From Candidatus Symbiothrix sp. (GTDB lineage Bacteria; Bacteroidota; Bacteroidia; Bacteroidales; Azobacteroidaceae): a DNA stretch of 38,562 nucleotides. Below the pieces are notes generated by a model, which was not told where the DNA came from, made no database searches, and worked only from the letters and a program-made list of their open reading frames with translations. Positions within the stretch are counted from its first letter, which is position 1. Each line of letters begins with the position of its first letter. The position numbers were made by a program, and so were the translations under genes. The stretch spans positions 1 through 38,562 of the forward strand of contig JAISKT010000079.1 of the NCBI GenBank assembly GCA_031261295.1, in the 5' to 3' direction. This document shows, one piece after another, positions 5,748-15,186 of this stretch.

Positions 5748-8700
5748 TTATTTCCCTATCTTACTTGGACTAACGCCGAATTGTTTTTTGAAAGCCGTAC
5801 TGAAATACTTCGAGTCGGAGAAGCCGGTCATAATAGACACTTCAAACACATTGTACCGTTTACTCATCAACAGTTCTTTGGCTTTATTCAGGCGAATGAT
5901 GCGGACAAAATCGCTCGGCCCCTGACCGGTCAATGCTTTCAGTTTATTGTACAACGAAGAACGGCTCATCCCGATAATCATTTCGAAGTCGCGGATGGAA
6001 AAGTCTTCCTTGTCCAGATTTTCTTCGACAATAGCGATGGCTTTGGCCATAAAATCTTTATCTAAAGGGTTGTCGTATTCTATCGCTTCCGAATGGGCAT
6101 CCGGTTGGAGGAAACGGTCTTTCACTTTCTGCCGGTTGAGAAGGATGTTGCGTATCCGCGCGCGGACAATCGTTATATCAAAGGGCTTCGGGATATAATC
6201 GTCTGCGCCGCAATCCAATCCCTTGATGATGGAACCTTTGTCGTTCAACGCCGTCAATAGAATAATCGGGATGTGACTCGTGTGGATGGAATTTTTCAAC
6301 TTGGAACACATCTCATCCCCGTTCAGGCGAGGCATCATAATATCGGCCAGGACCAGGTCGGGATGAAACTCCGGAATAATACCCATCGCCTCTTCGCCGT
6401 CACCGGCTTCCGCCACCTGGTAATCGGCGCTTAGCACCGACATCAGATAGGTTCGCATATCATTGTTGTCCTCCACGATCAAGACGCGCGCTTTCTTTGT
6501 GCTTTCTTCCTCCTCTTCCTCGTTGGAAAGGAATCCGGTATTTTCGCTGATTTCTTCCTCTTCTTCCGGATCTTCCATGTGATGGCCTTTTTGTTCGAAG
6601 TATTCTTTGCCCATTTGAAACGTCAGGTTAAATTCCGTTCCTTGTCCTTCCTTACTGGAAAAAGAAATGGTCCCCTGGTGTAATTTCACCAATTGCATGG
6701 TCAGCAAAAGGCCTATCCCACTTCCGCTTTCTTTTGAATTGATGGCGTTCTTGGCCCGGAAAAATCGTTTAAACAAATATTTCTGTTCCGTTTGGGGAAT
6801 CCCGATGCCGGTGTCGGAAATCTTCAGGTACCAATTATTCTCGTCTTGTGTTACTTTCAAATGGATCTTTCCGCCTTCGTTGGTGTATTTGATTGCATTG
6901 GTCAGGAGGTTATCCACAATCTTGTTCATCTTTTCCTTGTCAAACCAGACGTAGATCGAATGGAGATTCATCTCGTAGGTAAGCGTGAGTCCCTTGCTTT
7001 TGACCGAACTGCTGTACAGAAGCACCTGCTCTTTGATATACTTCTCTAAGTTGTTTTTGGATGCGATCAAACACAAGGACGACATATCCGACTTCTCAAA
7101 ATCCAGCAACTGGGAGGTCATAAGGAAAAGCCGTTCGGTATTGCGAATCGCAATATCCAGGATTTCCTTCCCGCTTTGGGAAAGGTTTTCCTTCTCGGAC
7201 AAATCACTTAGCGGCGCTTTAATGAGCGAAAGCGGCGTGCGGATGTCATGGGCCATACCGATAAAAAACTGCACTTTGTCGCGGGCATTCTTTTTATCCA
7301 TCCGGTTATTCAGGTAATTCAGGATGAAAAGCAACAAGGTAATGGCCAGTATCAGATAGATAATCCAGGCCCAGGTAGATTGCCAGAAGGGCGGATTGAT
7401 CCGGATAGCTATTTCTCTTTCGTCCAACAGCTCTTTGGTATTTTTGTTGAATACGCGCAATTTAAATACATATTTGCCCGGATTAATGTTGGTATAATTG
7501 ATCGTTTTATCATTTCCGTCGGGCACAAACCATTCCGTATCAAATCCTTCTAATTGGTAATTATACACTACCTGATTGGGATACATGAAATTGATTGAAG
7601 AAAATACAAATGTAAAGGAGTTCTGATTATGGCCTAAGGTAATGGATTTCGTTTCATCAATGGACTGATGCAAAGGAGAATTTTCTGCATTTATTTCTAC
7701 GGAATTATAAAAGAGTTTGAAATCCGTAAAAACAATCTTATCATCTATTTGAATATTAGGGACATAGTCGGCCGAAAACTCCACCGCCCCGTCGGAAGTC
7801 CCGAAAAGCAAATTGTTATTTTTCTGTTTGGCGGAAGCGCGCATATTATAGGTTAAGTTATTCAGGCCGATATAGTCACCGATATTCAGTATCGTTCGTG
7901 TTTGTATATCAAAGTAGGAAATGTTTCGATCGGTGGCAATCCAGATACGGCCAAAATCATCGCCCTCGATGCTATAAATATAATTGGAAGGCAGCCCCTC
8001 TTCCGTTGTATAAAAGAGGAATGTTTCCGTATAAGGATTAAAATTAACCAAGCCGTTTCCTTCCGTTGCGATCCAGACATCATTGGTTCCGGAGACATAA
8101 AAATCAGTCACCGAACAATTAGTGAAACGATCGTTATATTGCGTATAATCTTTATATTTTCCGGTATTCTTGTCGAAGACATAAAACCCGTTGCTATTTC
8201 CCAACAGCAGGTAATGGTCATTCAACGGAGCAATAGCCACGATTCCTTGAATCGGATAATATTGCCAGGTTCCCTCTTTCAGGTTGTATCGGGTGAGGTC
8301 GCCATTCAAACCGGCAATCCACAAAGAGTGTTCATCGGCATGCAATCCGAAAACATAATTGGCGGAGATGCCCTGTCCGGGATTCTTTTCGTCCTTTTGG
8401 TAAAGCATCACTTTTCCGGTATTCTTATCTATACAGAAAAGCCCAAGGGAATACGCTCCCGCCCATATTCGCTTTTGTTTATCTTCACACAAAGTAATAA
8501 TGACCGCCTTTTGTTCCCGGTTCGTTAGAAAATATTTCCATTCGTTCTTTTTTTTGAGATAAAGGCTGATCCCATTGCCGGTGCCGTACCACAAGTCGCC
8601 ATCCGAATCTTCCAAAATCGCATTTACCTGGTTATTAATCAAGGAATTAAAATTGGTATTGTCATGCCGGATGAAGTTGATGTTGGGGAGCAGCGGGTAT

Positions 8701-9668
8701 ATTACATTCACGCCGCTGGTATAGGTAGTCGCCCAGATGCAATTGGTTTCATCTACCAAGATGTCGTAGATTGAATTGCTGCTGAGTTCGTTATCCATAT
8801 TATCGGCATCCCAGGAAAACAACAGGTGGCCGGTATCCGGATGCAAGCCGTAGATCCCTGCGCCATCGGTTCCGATCAGGATGGTTTTTTCCTGGGTGCA
8901 AGCCATCGCGCGGATGGCTACATTCGGAATGAGGGGGTACAATGATTTTACCTGCTTCGTTTGCGTATCATAGATATACACTCCCTTCGATTCGGTGCCG
9001 ATATATAGTTTTCCGTTGTAATAGAGCAAAGACTCTACCCGCCCATAATTCTGCGCCGGTTCGACTTGGTTTTTAATTTGAAACCGGGAATTTGTTTCTT
9101 CTATTTCGTAAATATACTCCGGCGTTGCGATATAGAATTTATTTCCGGTTTGTACTACCTGAGTCGGATATTGTTTAGACATCAAAGGGAATAATTCCAG
9201 GTTTTGTTTTTCATCCGACAGGTACAGCCCGCCGGAAGTAGAGATCCACACCCTGTCCCGGCTATCCAAATAGAATGAATAGAGCAAGAGATCTTTTCCG
9301 GTAAGCGCTCTCACATCCAGCATTTGTTCAAAGGCGTCACACTTTTTACTATAACGAAACAGTTTGGCCGCATCCAATCCTATCCAGATATTTCCCTGCC
9401 TGTCTATTTCCATTTGGGTGAAAGGCATATAGTTTTTATATTTCGCATCGTCTTCTCCCAACAGGTAATGTTTAATTTCCGAACCGTCGTATCGATCAAT
9501 TCCCATATAACTGACAAACCAAATGAATCCCGTAGAATCTTTTTTTACTTGAAATACCTGGTTGCTGCTCAGTCCTTTTTCCACATTGAGATAGCGAAAC
9601 GACCGCGAGTAGAGCATTTCTACCGACAGCACAAAGAGGAGCAGAAGATAATAACGGAAAGTTCTCAT
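5748..9668 (-). CDS. Hybrid two-component system sensor/regulator (HTCS) of the PUL
   Basis: 1306 residues with the full HTCS order. A signal peptide (1-21) is followed by a periplasmic two-bladed propeller sensor of Reg_prop repeats (about 30-640, with repeats like GNIWIGL and GRIWIATD), a Y_Y_Y domain (about 685-757) and a transmembrane helix (about 765-786). Then come HisKA with the phosphoacceptor H807 in MAHDIRTPL, HATPase_c with N924, DTGIGIP 952-958 and GSGIGL 982-987, and an acidic linker (1033-1056). A receiver domain has D1109 in LADIMMP and K1161 in KPF, and a C-terminal AraC-type helix-turn-helix occupies about 1205-1306. Such proteins bind an oligosaccharide in the periplasm and switch on the neighbouring PUL. 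It is divergent from the GH9-SusCD operon with a 175-bp gap, so it most likely controls that locus. Confidence 0.96.
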   Translation of the reverse strand: MRTFRYYLLLLFVLSVEMLYSRSFRYLNVEKGLSSNQVFQVKKDSTGFIWFVSYMGIDRYDGSEIKHYLLGEDDAKYKNYMPFTQMEIDRQGNIWIGLDAAKLFRYSKKCDAFEQMLDVRALTGKDLLLYSFYLDSRDRVWISTSGGLYLSDEKQNLELFPLMSKQYPTQVVQTGNKFYIATPEYIYEIEETNSRFQIKNQVEPAQNYGRVESLLYYNGKLYIGTESKGVYIYDTQTKQVKSLYPLIPNVAIRAMACTQEKTILIGTDGAGIYGLHPDTGHLLFSWDADNMDNELSSNSIYDILVDETNCIWATTYTSGVNVIYPLLPNINFIRHDNTNFNSLINNQVNAILEDSDGDLWYGTGNGISLYLKKKNEWKYFLTNREQKAVIITLCEDKQKRIWAGAYSLGLFCIDKNTGKVMLYQKDEKNPGQGISANYVFGLHADEHSLWIAGLNGDLTRYNLKEGTWQYYPIQGIVAIAPLNDHYLLLGNSNGFYVFDKNTGKYKDYTQYNDRFTNCSVTDFYVSGTNDVWIATEGNGLVNFNPYTETFLFYTTEEGLPSNYIYSIEGDDFGRIWIATDRNISYFDIQTRTILNIGDYIGLNNLTYNMRASAKQKNNNLLFGTSDGAVEFSADYVPNIQIDDKIVFTDFKLFYNSVEINAENSPLHQSIDETKSITLGHNQNSFTFVFSSINFMYPNQVVYNYQLEGFDTEWFVPDGNDKTINYTNINPGKYVFKLRVFNKNTKELLDEREIAIRINPPFWQSTWAWIIYLILAITLLLFILNYLNNRMDKKNARDKVQFFIGMAHDIRTPLSLIKAPLSDLSEKENLSQSGKEILDIAIRNTERLFLMTSQLLDFEKSDMSSLCLIASKNNLEKYIKEQVLLYSSSVKSKGLTLTYEMNLHSIYVWFDKEKMNKIVDNLLTNAIKYTNEGGKIHLKVTQDENNWYLKISDTGIGIPQTEQKYLFKRFFRAKNAINSKESGSGIGLLLTMQLVKLHQGTISFSSKEGQGTEFNLTFQMGKEYFEQKGHHMEDPEEEEEISENTGFLSNEEEEEESTKKARVLIVEDNNDMRTYLMSVLSADYQVAEAGDGEEAMGIIPEFHPDLVLADIMMPRLNGDEMCSKLKNSIHTSHIPIILLTALNDKGSIIKGLDCGADDYIPKPFDITIVRARIRNILLNRQKVKDRFLQPDAHSEAIEYDNPLDKDFMAKAIAIVEENLDKEDFSIRDFEMIIGMSRSSLYNKLKALTGQGPSDFVRIIRLNKAKELLMSKRYNVFEVSIMTGFSDSKYFSTAFKKQFGVSPSKIGK

Positions 9669-9688
9669 TGTAAGCGGATATTGAAATG

Positions 9689-9719
9689 CAAATGTAGAAT
9701 AAATTTAACAGGCGCCCAA
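9689..9719 (-). promoter_or_regulatory. Promoter of the HTCS gene
   Basis: On the minus strand TTGG (9716-9719) and TACATTTG (9689-9696) are spaced by 19 bp, a good match to the Bacteroides consensus. The start would be near 9682, about 14 nt upstream of the ATG. Confidence 0.6.
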
Positions 9720-9752
9720 GAGGTGTTATACGGAAATTCTTACATAAAGTAA

Positions 9753-9783
9753 AAATCAAACCTTTTTTAGTAGAAATCAAACC
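9753..9783 (+). promoter_or_regulatory. Candidate HTCS operator: 21-bp-spaced direct repeat
   Basis: AAATCAAACC occurs at 9753-9762 and again at 9774-9783, start-to-start distance 21 bp (two helical turns). AraC-type dimers commonly bind such tandem half-sites. It lies just upstream of a weak -7-like sequence (TACCTTCG at 9810-9817 or TACCTTTA at 9804-9811) with no good -33, as expected for an activator-dependent promoter. Inferred to be the site through which the HTCS activates the GH9 operon. Confidence 0.5.
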
Positions 9784-9843
9784 CCATCCGGAAGGCAAAT
9801 GAATACCTTTACCTTCGTAAACTCTTAAAAAATAGTATAATCC

Positions 9844-12021
9844 ATGAAAAAACATTATTCTCTGCTAATTATCCTGTTTCTGGTGTCTTTCTCAATGCAA
9901 TCCTTTGGTGAAGATAAATTCATTTTAGTCAATCAGTTCGGTTATCTTCCCGATGCTCAGAAGGTGGCTATCCTGCGTAGTCCGCGCAAAGGGCCGGATG
10001 CCGGTTTGGCGGCAAGCTATCCTGCTCCGGGTAATGTAATTAAGGTATATGAAGCCGAAACCAATACAGAAATCTTCAGCGGTTCCCCCGTTTTGATCGA
10101 AGGCCGGGACAACAACGGAGCGTACAAAGATAACATCGATTTTATTTCGGGTGATGTCGTGTGGCATTTCGATTTTTCAGCCGTCACCACTCCGGGCGCC
10201 TATTATATAGGAGATGAAACCAATCAGCAGGTTTCGTATAATTTCCGTATTGCGGAAGATGTGTATGTCGATCTGTTCAAGGCTGCCTTTAAAATGTTTT
10301 ATTTCCAACGTTTCTCTGCAAAGGAACTGCCCTATTGCTATGATGCAGCCTGGGCGGATGGCGCTTGTTATACCCAAGAAACCCAAGCGTTGAATTACAT
10401 GGCGAAAAGCGATCAATCACAAAAACGAGACGTGAGCGGCGGCTGGTTTGACGCCGGCGATTTAAATAAATATGTGAACTTTTTAGAACCGGTATTCTGT
10501 AACCTGATTTTGGCTTATACCGAGCGGCCCGAAGTGTGGGGCGACAATATGGATATTCCGGAGTCGGGCAACGGCATTCCCGATATTTTGGATGAAATCA
10601 AGTGGGGATTGGATTGGTTGCTGAAAATGCAGAATGAAAATGGAAGCGTATTGTCGGTAGTGGGTGGAACCAATGGCGCCGCGCCCCCTTCGGCAGACAA
10701 AGCGCAACGCTACTATGGCCCGGAAAATACGTCTTCTACGTTGACCTTTGCATTGACCTGCGCCAATGCCGCCCAAATATTTGCAAAAGAGCCTCAACCG
10801 GAATTGAAGGAGTATGCCGACCGGCTGAGAGCCTGCGCTATTAAAGCCTGGGATTGGGCGGACGAAAATCCCAATGTCACCTTTTATAATAATGACAACA
10901 GTAAGCAACCGGGAAGTTCCGGTTTGTGCGCCGGCCAGAACGAAACCGACGCGAATGGCCGTAAGCAAATTAAGCTGCGGGCGGCAGTCTATCTCTTTGG
11001 TCTGACACGAGACGATAAATATGGATACTATATAAGGGATCATTACAAAGAGTTCGCCATGATTTCATGGTCGGGAACACTGAACGAGTATTACATGATG
11101 GATCATGAAGCTTGTTTCTATTTCGATAAGCTAACGGATATTCCGGAGTATTTAAACCTGTTTAAAGGGTCTTTGAAAGTGAACATGACCAATCGTTTAA
11201 AAAACACTACGTTTGAATATTCACTCAATTCGCTGGTAAACAATAAACGGGATGCCTACATGTCTTTTATTGATGGGTACAACTGGGGTACGAACCAGTA
11301 TAAGGGAGCGGCCGGTAATGCGCTTCGCCAAGTGGCCCGGTCGGGATGGACGGATGAAACTTCCGCTCAAACCTACAATGAACTTTCCGCGCATTATGTC
11401 CATTATTTCTGCGGCGTCAATCCGCTGCAATACGTCTATCTAACGGGTATGAGCCGTTTTGGAGCCTCCAAACCAATCAATGTGGTATTCCACCGTTGGT
11501 TCTTCCACGATACCAAGTGGGATCGAAATCCGGCTCCGGGTTATATTCCGGGCGGGCCGAATCCCGGTTCTACCAATGCAGACGGTAGCCGTCATTTTTC
11601 TACCGACACGCCGCAATCCAAGTGTTATATCGACTTCAATACCGATTGGTCCATGTCCATAAAACCGAATAGTTCCTGGATGCTCACCGAACCTGCACTC
11701 TACTATCAAGTGCCTTTCGTCCGCTTGATTTCCAAATTTGTTCCCGCTAACACTACCGCAATCCAAAAGGTAGATACCCAAGTGCAATCGCAGGTGAAAG
11801 CCTCTCCCAATCCGGCAAAAGACCGGGTGCAAATCACGTTGCCGGAAGGAATGTCGAAAGCCGATATCAAAGTAGTGAACTTAACCGGTCAGCAGGTTTA
11901 TTCAACGGTTCAAACCCGTGAAACAGATACGCATTCTTTAGTCTCTCTATCCAAGGGCATGTATCTTTTTATCGTTACCGACGGTAAAAATACATTCCAT
12001 GTGAAAGTCCTTAAGAATTGA
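9844..12021 (+). CDS. GH9 endoglucanase-like enzyme with T9SS tail
   Basis: 725 residues. Signal peptide about 1-22; an N-terminal Ig-like CelD_N domain (about 25-135, LVNQFGYLPDAQKVAIL and a closing YYIGD). The GH9 (alpha/alpha)6 catalytic domain spans about 143-633: GGWFDAGDLNKYV at 199-211, where D203 and D206 fit the catalytic base region, PDILDEIKWGLDWLL at 246-260, GVNPLQYVYLTG at 524-535, and E616 in LTEPALYY as the probable acid. The C-terminal about 75 residues (SPNPAKDRVQI, then GMYLFIVTDG, then KVLKN) are a type A T9SS sorting domain, so the enzyme is expected on the outer surface. GH9 enzymes are inverting and mostly cut beta-1,4-glucans; cellulose-like, mixed-linkage or xyloglucan substrates cannot be told apart here. 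It is first in the operon and the only glycoside hydrolase in this PUL segment. Confidence 0.92.
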   Translation: MKKHYSLLIILFLVSFSMQSFGEDKFILVNQFGYLPDAQKVAILRSPRKGPDAGLAASYPAPGNVIKVYEAETNTEIFSGSPVLIEGRDNNGAYKDNIDFISGDVVWHFDFSAVTTPGAYYIGDETNQQVSYNFRIAEDVYVDLFKAAFKMFYFQRFSAKELPYCYDAAWADGACYTQETQALNYMAKSDQSQKRDVSGGWFDAGDLNKYVNFLEPVFCNLILAYTERPEVWGDNMDIPESGNGIPDILDEIKWGLDWLLKMQNENGSVLSVVGGTNGAAPPSADKAQRYYGPENTSSTLTFALTCANAAQIFAKEPQPELKEYADRLRACAIKAWDWADENPNVTFYNNDNSKQPGSSGLCAGQNETDANGRKQIKLRAAVYLFGLTRDDKYGYYIRDHYKEFAMISWSGTLNEYYMMDHEACFYFDKLTDIPEYLNLFKGSLKVNMTNRLKNTTFEYSLNSLVNNKRDAYMSFIDGYNWGTNQYKGAAGNALRQVARSGWTDETSAQTYNELSAHYVHYFCGVNPLQYVYLTGMSRFGASKPINVVFHRWFFHDTKWDRNPAPGYIPGGPNPGSTNADGSRHFSTDTPQSKCYIDFNTDWSMSIKPNSSWMLTEPALYYQVPFVRLISKFVPANTTAIQKVDTQVQSQVKASPNPAKDRVQITLPEGMSKADIKVVNLTGQQVYSTVQTRETDTHSLVSLSKGMYLFIVTDGKNTFHVKVLKN

Positions 12022-12053
12022 GAGGCTGTAATCTTTAATAACTGTATAATCGT

Positions 12054-15000
12054 ATGAAAAACACTCTTTTTTCTCTGTTGTGCATGGGATGTTTCCTTCT
12101 GGGAAGTCATCCTGTGTCGGCACAGAATCCTGTCAAAGTTACCGGAACGGTAATGGATGAGACCGGAGAAACGTTAATCGGTGTATCCATAACCATAAAA
12201 GGCACAACGGTAGGAGTCGTTACCGATTCCGATGGGAGATACACTCTTTCAGCCAATACGGGAGCTGTATTGGAGTTTTCCTATATCGGGTATCAACGCC
12301 AATCGGTCAAAGTAAGCGGGCCGGTACTGAATGTGACCCTTGCGGTTGACAGTCAAGTGCTGGAAGACGTTGTCGTAGTGGGTTATGGCGTTCAAAAGAA
12401 AGCCAGTGTTGTGGGAGCCATTTCAACGGTTAGCACCAAAGATTTGACGAAAATGTCCACCCCAACCCTTTCTACAGCTATTACCGGTCAATTGCCGGGA
12501 GTAATCACCATCCAGCCTTCGTCTATTCCCGGAGTGGATGAAACAGAGATTTACATTCGTGGAAAAGGCACTTGGGGCGACTCCAATCCCTTGATCATTG
12601 TGGATGGAATCGAACGGGCCACTTTTACAAATATCGACCCGCATGAAGTAGAAACCATCTCCGTGTTGAAAGATGCTTCCGCTACGGCTGTGTATGGAGT
12701 GAAAGGAGCGAATGGCGTGGTTTTGATCACTACCCGCCGTGGTACGAACAGCAAACCGCAGGTGAGTTTTTCTGCCACCATGAGCGGTATTCATCCTACG
12801 CGGATGCCCAAGTATATCAATTCTTACGAAACGGCTAAATTGAAAAACGAAGCCTTGATGAACGACGGCTTGCCGAGACAATTCACGGAAGCCGATTTGC
12901 AACACTTTATTGATCAGGATGATCCCTATCATTATCCGGACGTGGATTGGATCGGTTTGATGGTCAATGATTTTGCCATCGACCAACAATACAACTTGAA
13001 TGTAGCCGGAGGTACCAGCCATGTGAGATATTTCGTTTCTGCCGGCTATTTGAAACAAGACGGTATGTTTAAAACTGAAAATGATATGGGCTACAATGCC
13101 AACTTTGGTTTTCAACGCTTCAATTTCCGGTCGAATGTGGATGCCAATGTCACTTCCGATTTGACTTTGTCCTTGAATTTGGCTGCCCGCATCGAAGATA
13201 GGAGAGGCCCCGGACAAGAACCGGATGCGCTTCCCGGACAGATGCGGACTACATTTAGCGCATTAACTTCCATCGCTCCTTACGATACGCCGGTGAAGCA
13301 AGCGGACGGAACGCCGGCGTTCGGAGAAAAAGGCGGCAATCCCTGGACTTCTATCAACCGCACCGGTTATCAGATGCAAATGCAGGATGTGTTGGAAAGT
13401 GTGATTATCATCCATTATGATTTGAATAAACTGCTGAAAGGATTGAGCGTGAAAGGACAAGTATCCTACGATAGTAATTTCGGCAGTGAAAAACGGTTCC
13501 GCCTCGGAGGGAGCGACGGGGTGTTGAGGAAGCGATTGATTTCTCCTTATGGCACTCCGGATGAATACCTCGTTCAGGGGGAAGATCAACCTTTGCAATA
13601 CGATGATTCTTACAACTACGGTCGCATGAATACCAACAATAAGATTTATTTCGATGCTTCCGTCTTCTATAAAAATAGTTTTGGAAATAACAATATTTCT
13701 TTGTTGGGGCTTTACAATCAGAGCAATTATGATCCGGGTTACGGCATTCCGTATCGTTACCAGGGATTGGTCGGCCGGTTGACTTACGATTGGAATTCGC
13801 GCTATTTTACGGAATTTAATGTGGGATACAATGGTTCCGAAAATTTTGCCAAAGGCAAACGCTTTGGGGTATTTCCTTCTTTTTCCCTCGGATGGTTGTT
13901 GTCGGAAGAACCGTTTATTAAAAACAACCTGGAAGGTATTCAAACTTTGAAAATCAGAGGTTCTTATGGTATTGTCGGTAACGACAAAATCGGAAGTTCC
14001 CGTTTCTTGTACAAATCGGATTATATCCAAGGCGGCCAATGGTGGGAAGACTACTATCCAAACTTTGGAACCGGCGCCGCTATGGTTCAGTCCAATATCC
14101 GGGAGGGCCGTCTTCCCAATCTGAATGTAACCTGGGAAAAGGCGGAAAAATCCAATGTGGGTCTCGAATTTTCCGCTTGGAAAGGATTGGTCAGTTTTAC
14201 AGGAGATTATTTCTATGAAAAACGGAACAATATCCTGATGGAAAGAAGAAGTGTTTCCGCTATTCTGGGCGCCGATCCCCCTCCCGCCAATGTGGGAAAA
14301 ACAACCAATCAAGGATTTGAATTGGAAATCGGGCACCGGAAGAAGCTAACGAACAATTTCAGTTATTGGATAAAAGCCAATATCTCGCAGGCAAGGAATA
14401 AGATACTGAATTACGATGAACCGGCCGGCGCTTTGTCCTGGCAAAAACAAGCCGGACAATCCATCGACCAGTTCTGGGGATTGATAACGGATGGTTTCTT
14501 TAATTCCCAAGAAGAAATCGACAATTATGTGGACAAAAACGGGAATAAAATAACCTACGATTTTGGTGAACCTTTACCCGGCGATTACAGGTATATCGAT
14601 TATAACGGCGATGGCCGCGTAAATGAATATGACCGGGTAGCGATCGGCCATACCCGGATACCCGAATACAACTACGCCGTGTCGGCCGGTTTTGATTACA
14701 AAGGTTTCGACTTCAATATGCTTTGGCAGGGAGTAAGCAAAGTTTCCATGAGTCTGTCCGGTTCTTTGGTTCGCGAATTTCTCCAAAACGGACGGATTCA
14801 GGAACATCATTTCAACCGGTGGGCCTATTATACCGACCCCGATACCGGCGAATGGATCGATACACGCGCGACGGCTACTTATCCCCGGCTAACCAGCACC
14901 GGCGCCAGTCCCAGTTGGCAAACCAGCACCGCTTCGCTTTACAATGGTGCGTATATGAAACTCCGGCACGTGGAAGTGGGATATACCGTCCCTGCCGCCT

Positions 15001-15179
15001 TATCTAAAAGGTGGTATATGGGCGCTTTGAGATTCTTTGTGAGTGGAAATAACTTACTGTTATTCTCTGATGTGAAACAAGTTGACCCCGAAGGGCCCGG
15101 ATACAATGACAACCGCGAACAAGGATACAACTATCCTCAAACAGCTTCTTACAATTTTGGTGTAAATATAACTTTCTAA
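12054..15179 (+). CDS. SusC-like TonB-dependent outer-membrane transporter 1
   Basis: 1041 residues. Signal peptide to about A23, CarboxypepD_reg-like domain (about 28-105, VTGTVMDETGETLIGVSI), the SusC family line VVVVGYGVQKKASVVGAIS (about 107-125), a plug domain (about 113-225, LIIVDGIERATF, LKDASATAVYG and ANGVVLITT) and a long beta-barrel ending in YNFGVNITF with a terminal aromatic residue. SusC proteins import oligosaccharides through the outer membrane, powered by TonB. It is 32 bp after the GH9 gene and 7 bp before SusD1, so all are read together. The partner is SusD1 by position. Confidence 0.96.
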   Translation: MKNTLFSLLCMGCFLLGSHPVSAQNPVKVTGTVMDETGETLIGVSITIKGTTVGVVTDSDGRYTLSANTGAVLEFSYIGYQRQSVKVSGPVLNVTLAVDSQVLEDVVVVGYGVQKKASVVGAISTVSTKDLTKMSTPTLSTAITGQLPGVITIQPSSIPGVDETEIYIRGKGTWGDSNPLIIVDGIERATFTNIDPHEVETISVLKDASATAVYGVKGANGVVLITTRRGTNSKPQVSFSATMSGIHPTRMPKYINSYETAKLKNEALMNDGLPRQFTEADLQHFIDQDDPYHYPDVDWIGLMVNDFAIDQQYNLNVAGGTSHVRYFVSAGYLKQDGMFKTENDMGYNANFGFQRFNFRSNVDANVTSDLTLSLNLAARIEDRRGPGQEPDALPGQMRTTFSALTSIAPYDTPVKQADGTPAFGEKGGNPWTSINRTGYQMQMQDVLESVIIIHYDLNKLLKGLSVKGQVSYDSNFGSEKRFRLGGSDGVLRKRLISPYGTPDEYLVQGEDQPLQYDDSYNYGRMNTNNKIYFDASVFYKNSFGNNNISLLGLYNQSNYDPGYGIPYRYQGLVGRLTYDWNSRYFTEFNVGYNGSENFAKGKRFGVFPSFSLGWLLSEEPFIKNNLEGIQTLKIRGSYGIVGNDKIGSSRFLYKSDYIQGGQWWEDYYPNFGTGAAMVQSNIREGRLPNLNVTWEKAEKSNVGLEFSAWKGLVSFTGDYFYEKRNNILMERRSVSAILGADPPPANVGKTTNQGFELEIGHRKKLTNNFSYWIKANISQARNKILNYDEPAGALSWQKQAGQSIDQFWGLITDGFFNSQEEIDNYVDKNGNKITYDFGEPLPGDYRYIDYNGDGRVNEYDRVAIGHTRIPEYNYAVSAGFDYKGFDFNMLWQGVSKVSMSLSGSLVREFLQNGRIQEHHFNRWAYYTDPDTGEWIDTRATATYPRLTSTGASPSWQTSTASLYNGAYMKLRHVEVGYTVPAALSKRWYMGALRFFVSGNNLLLFSDVKQVDPEGPGYNDNREQGYNYPQTASYNFGVNITF

Positions 15180-15186
15180 AGACTCA

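Noticed and set aside
12423-14336. Long minus-strand frames inside SusC1 and similar ones inside SusC2, SusD and HTCS
   Set aside because: They are antisense shadows of real genes with no domain, signal peptide or promoter.
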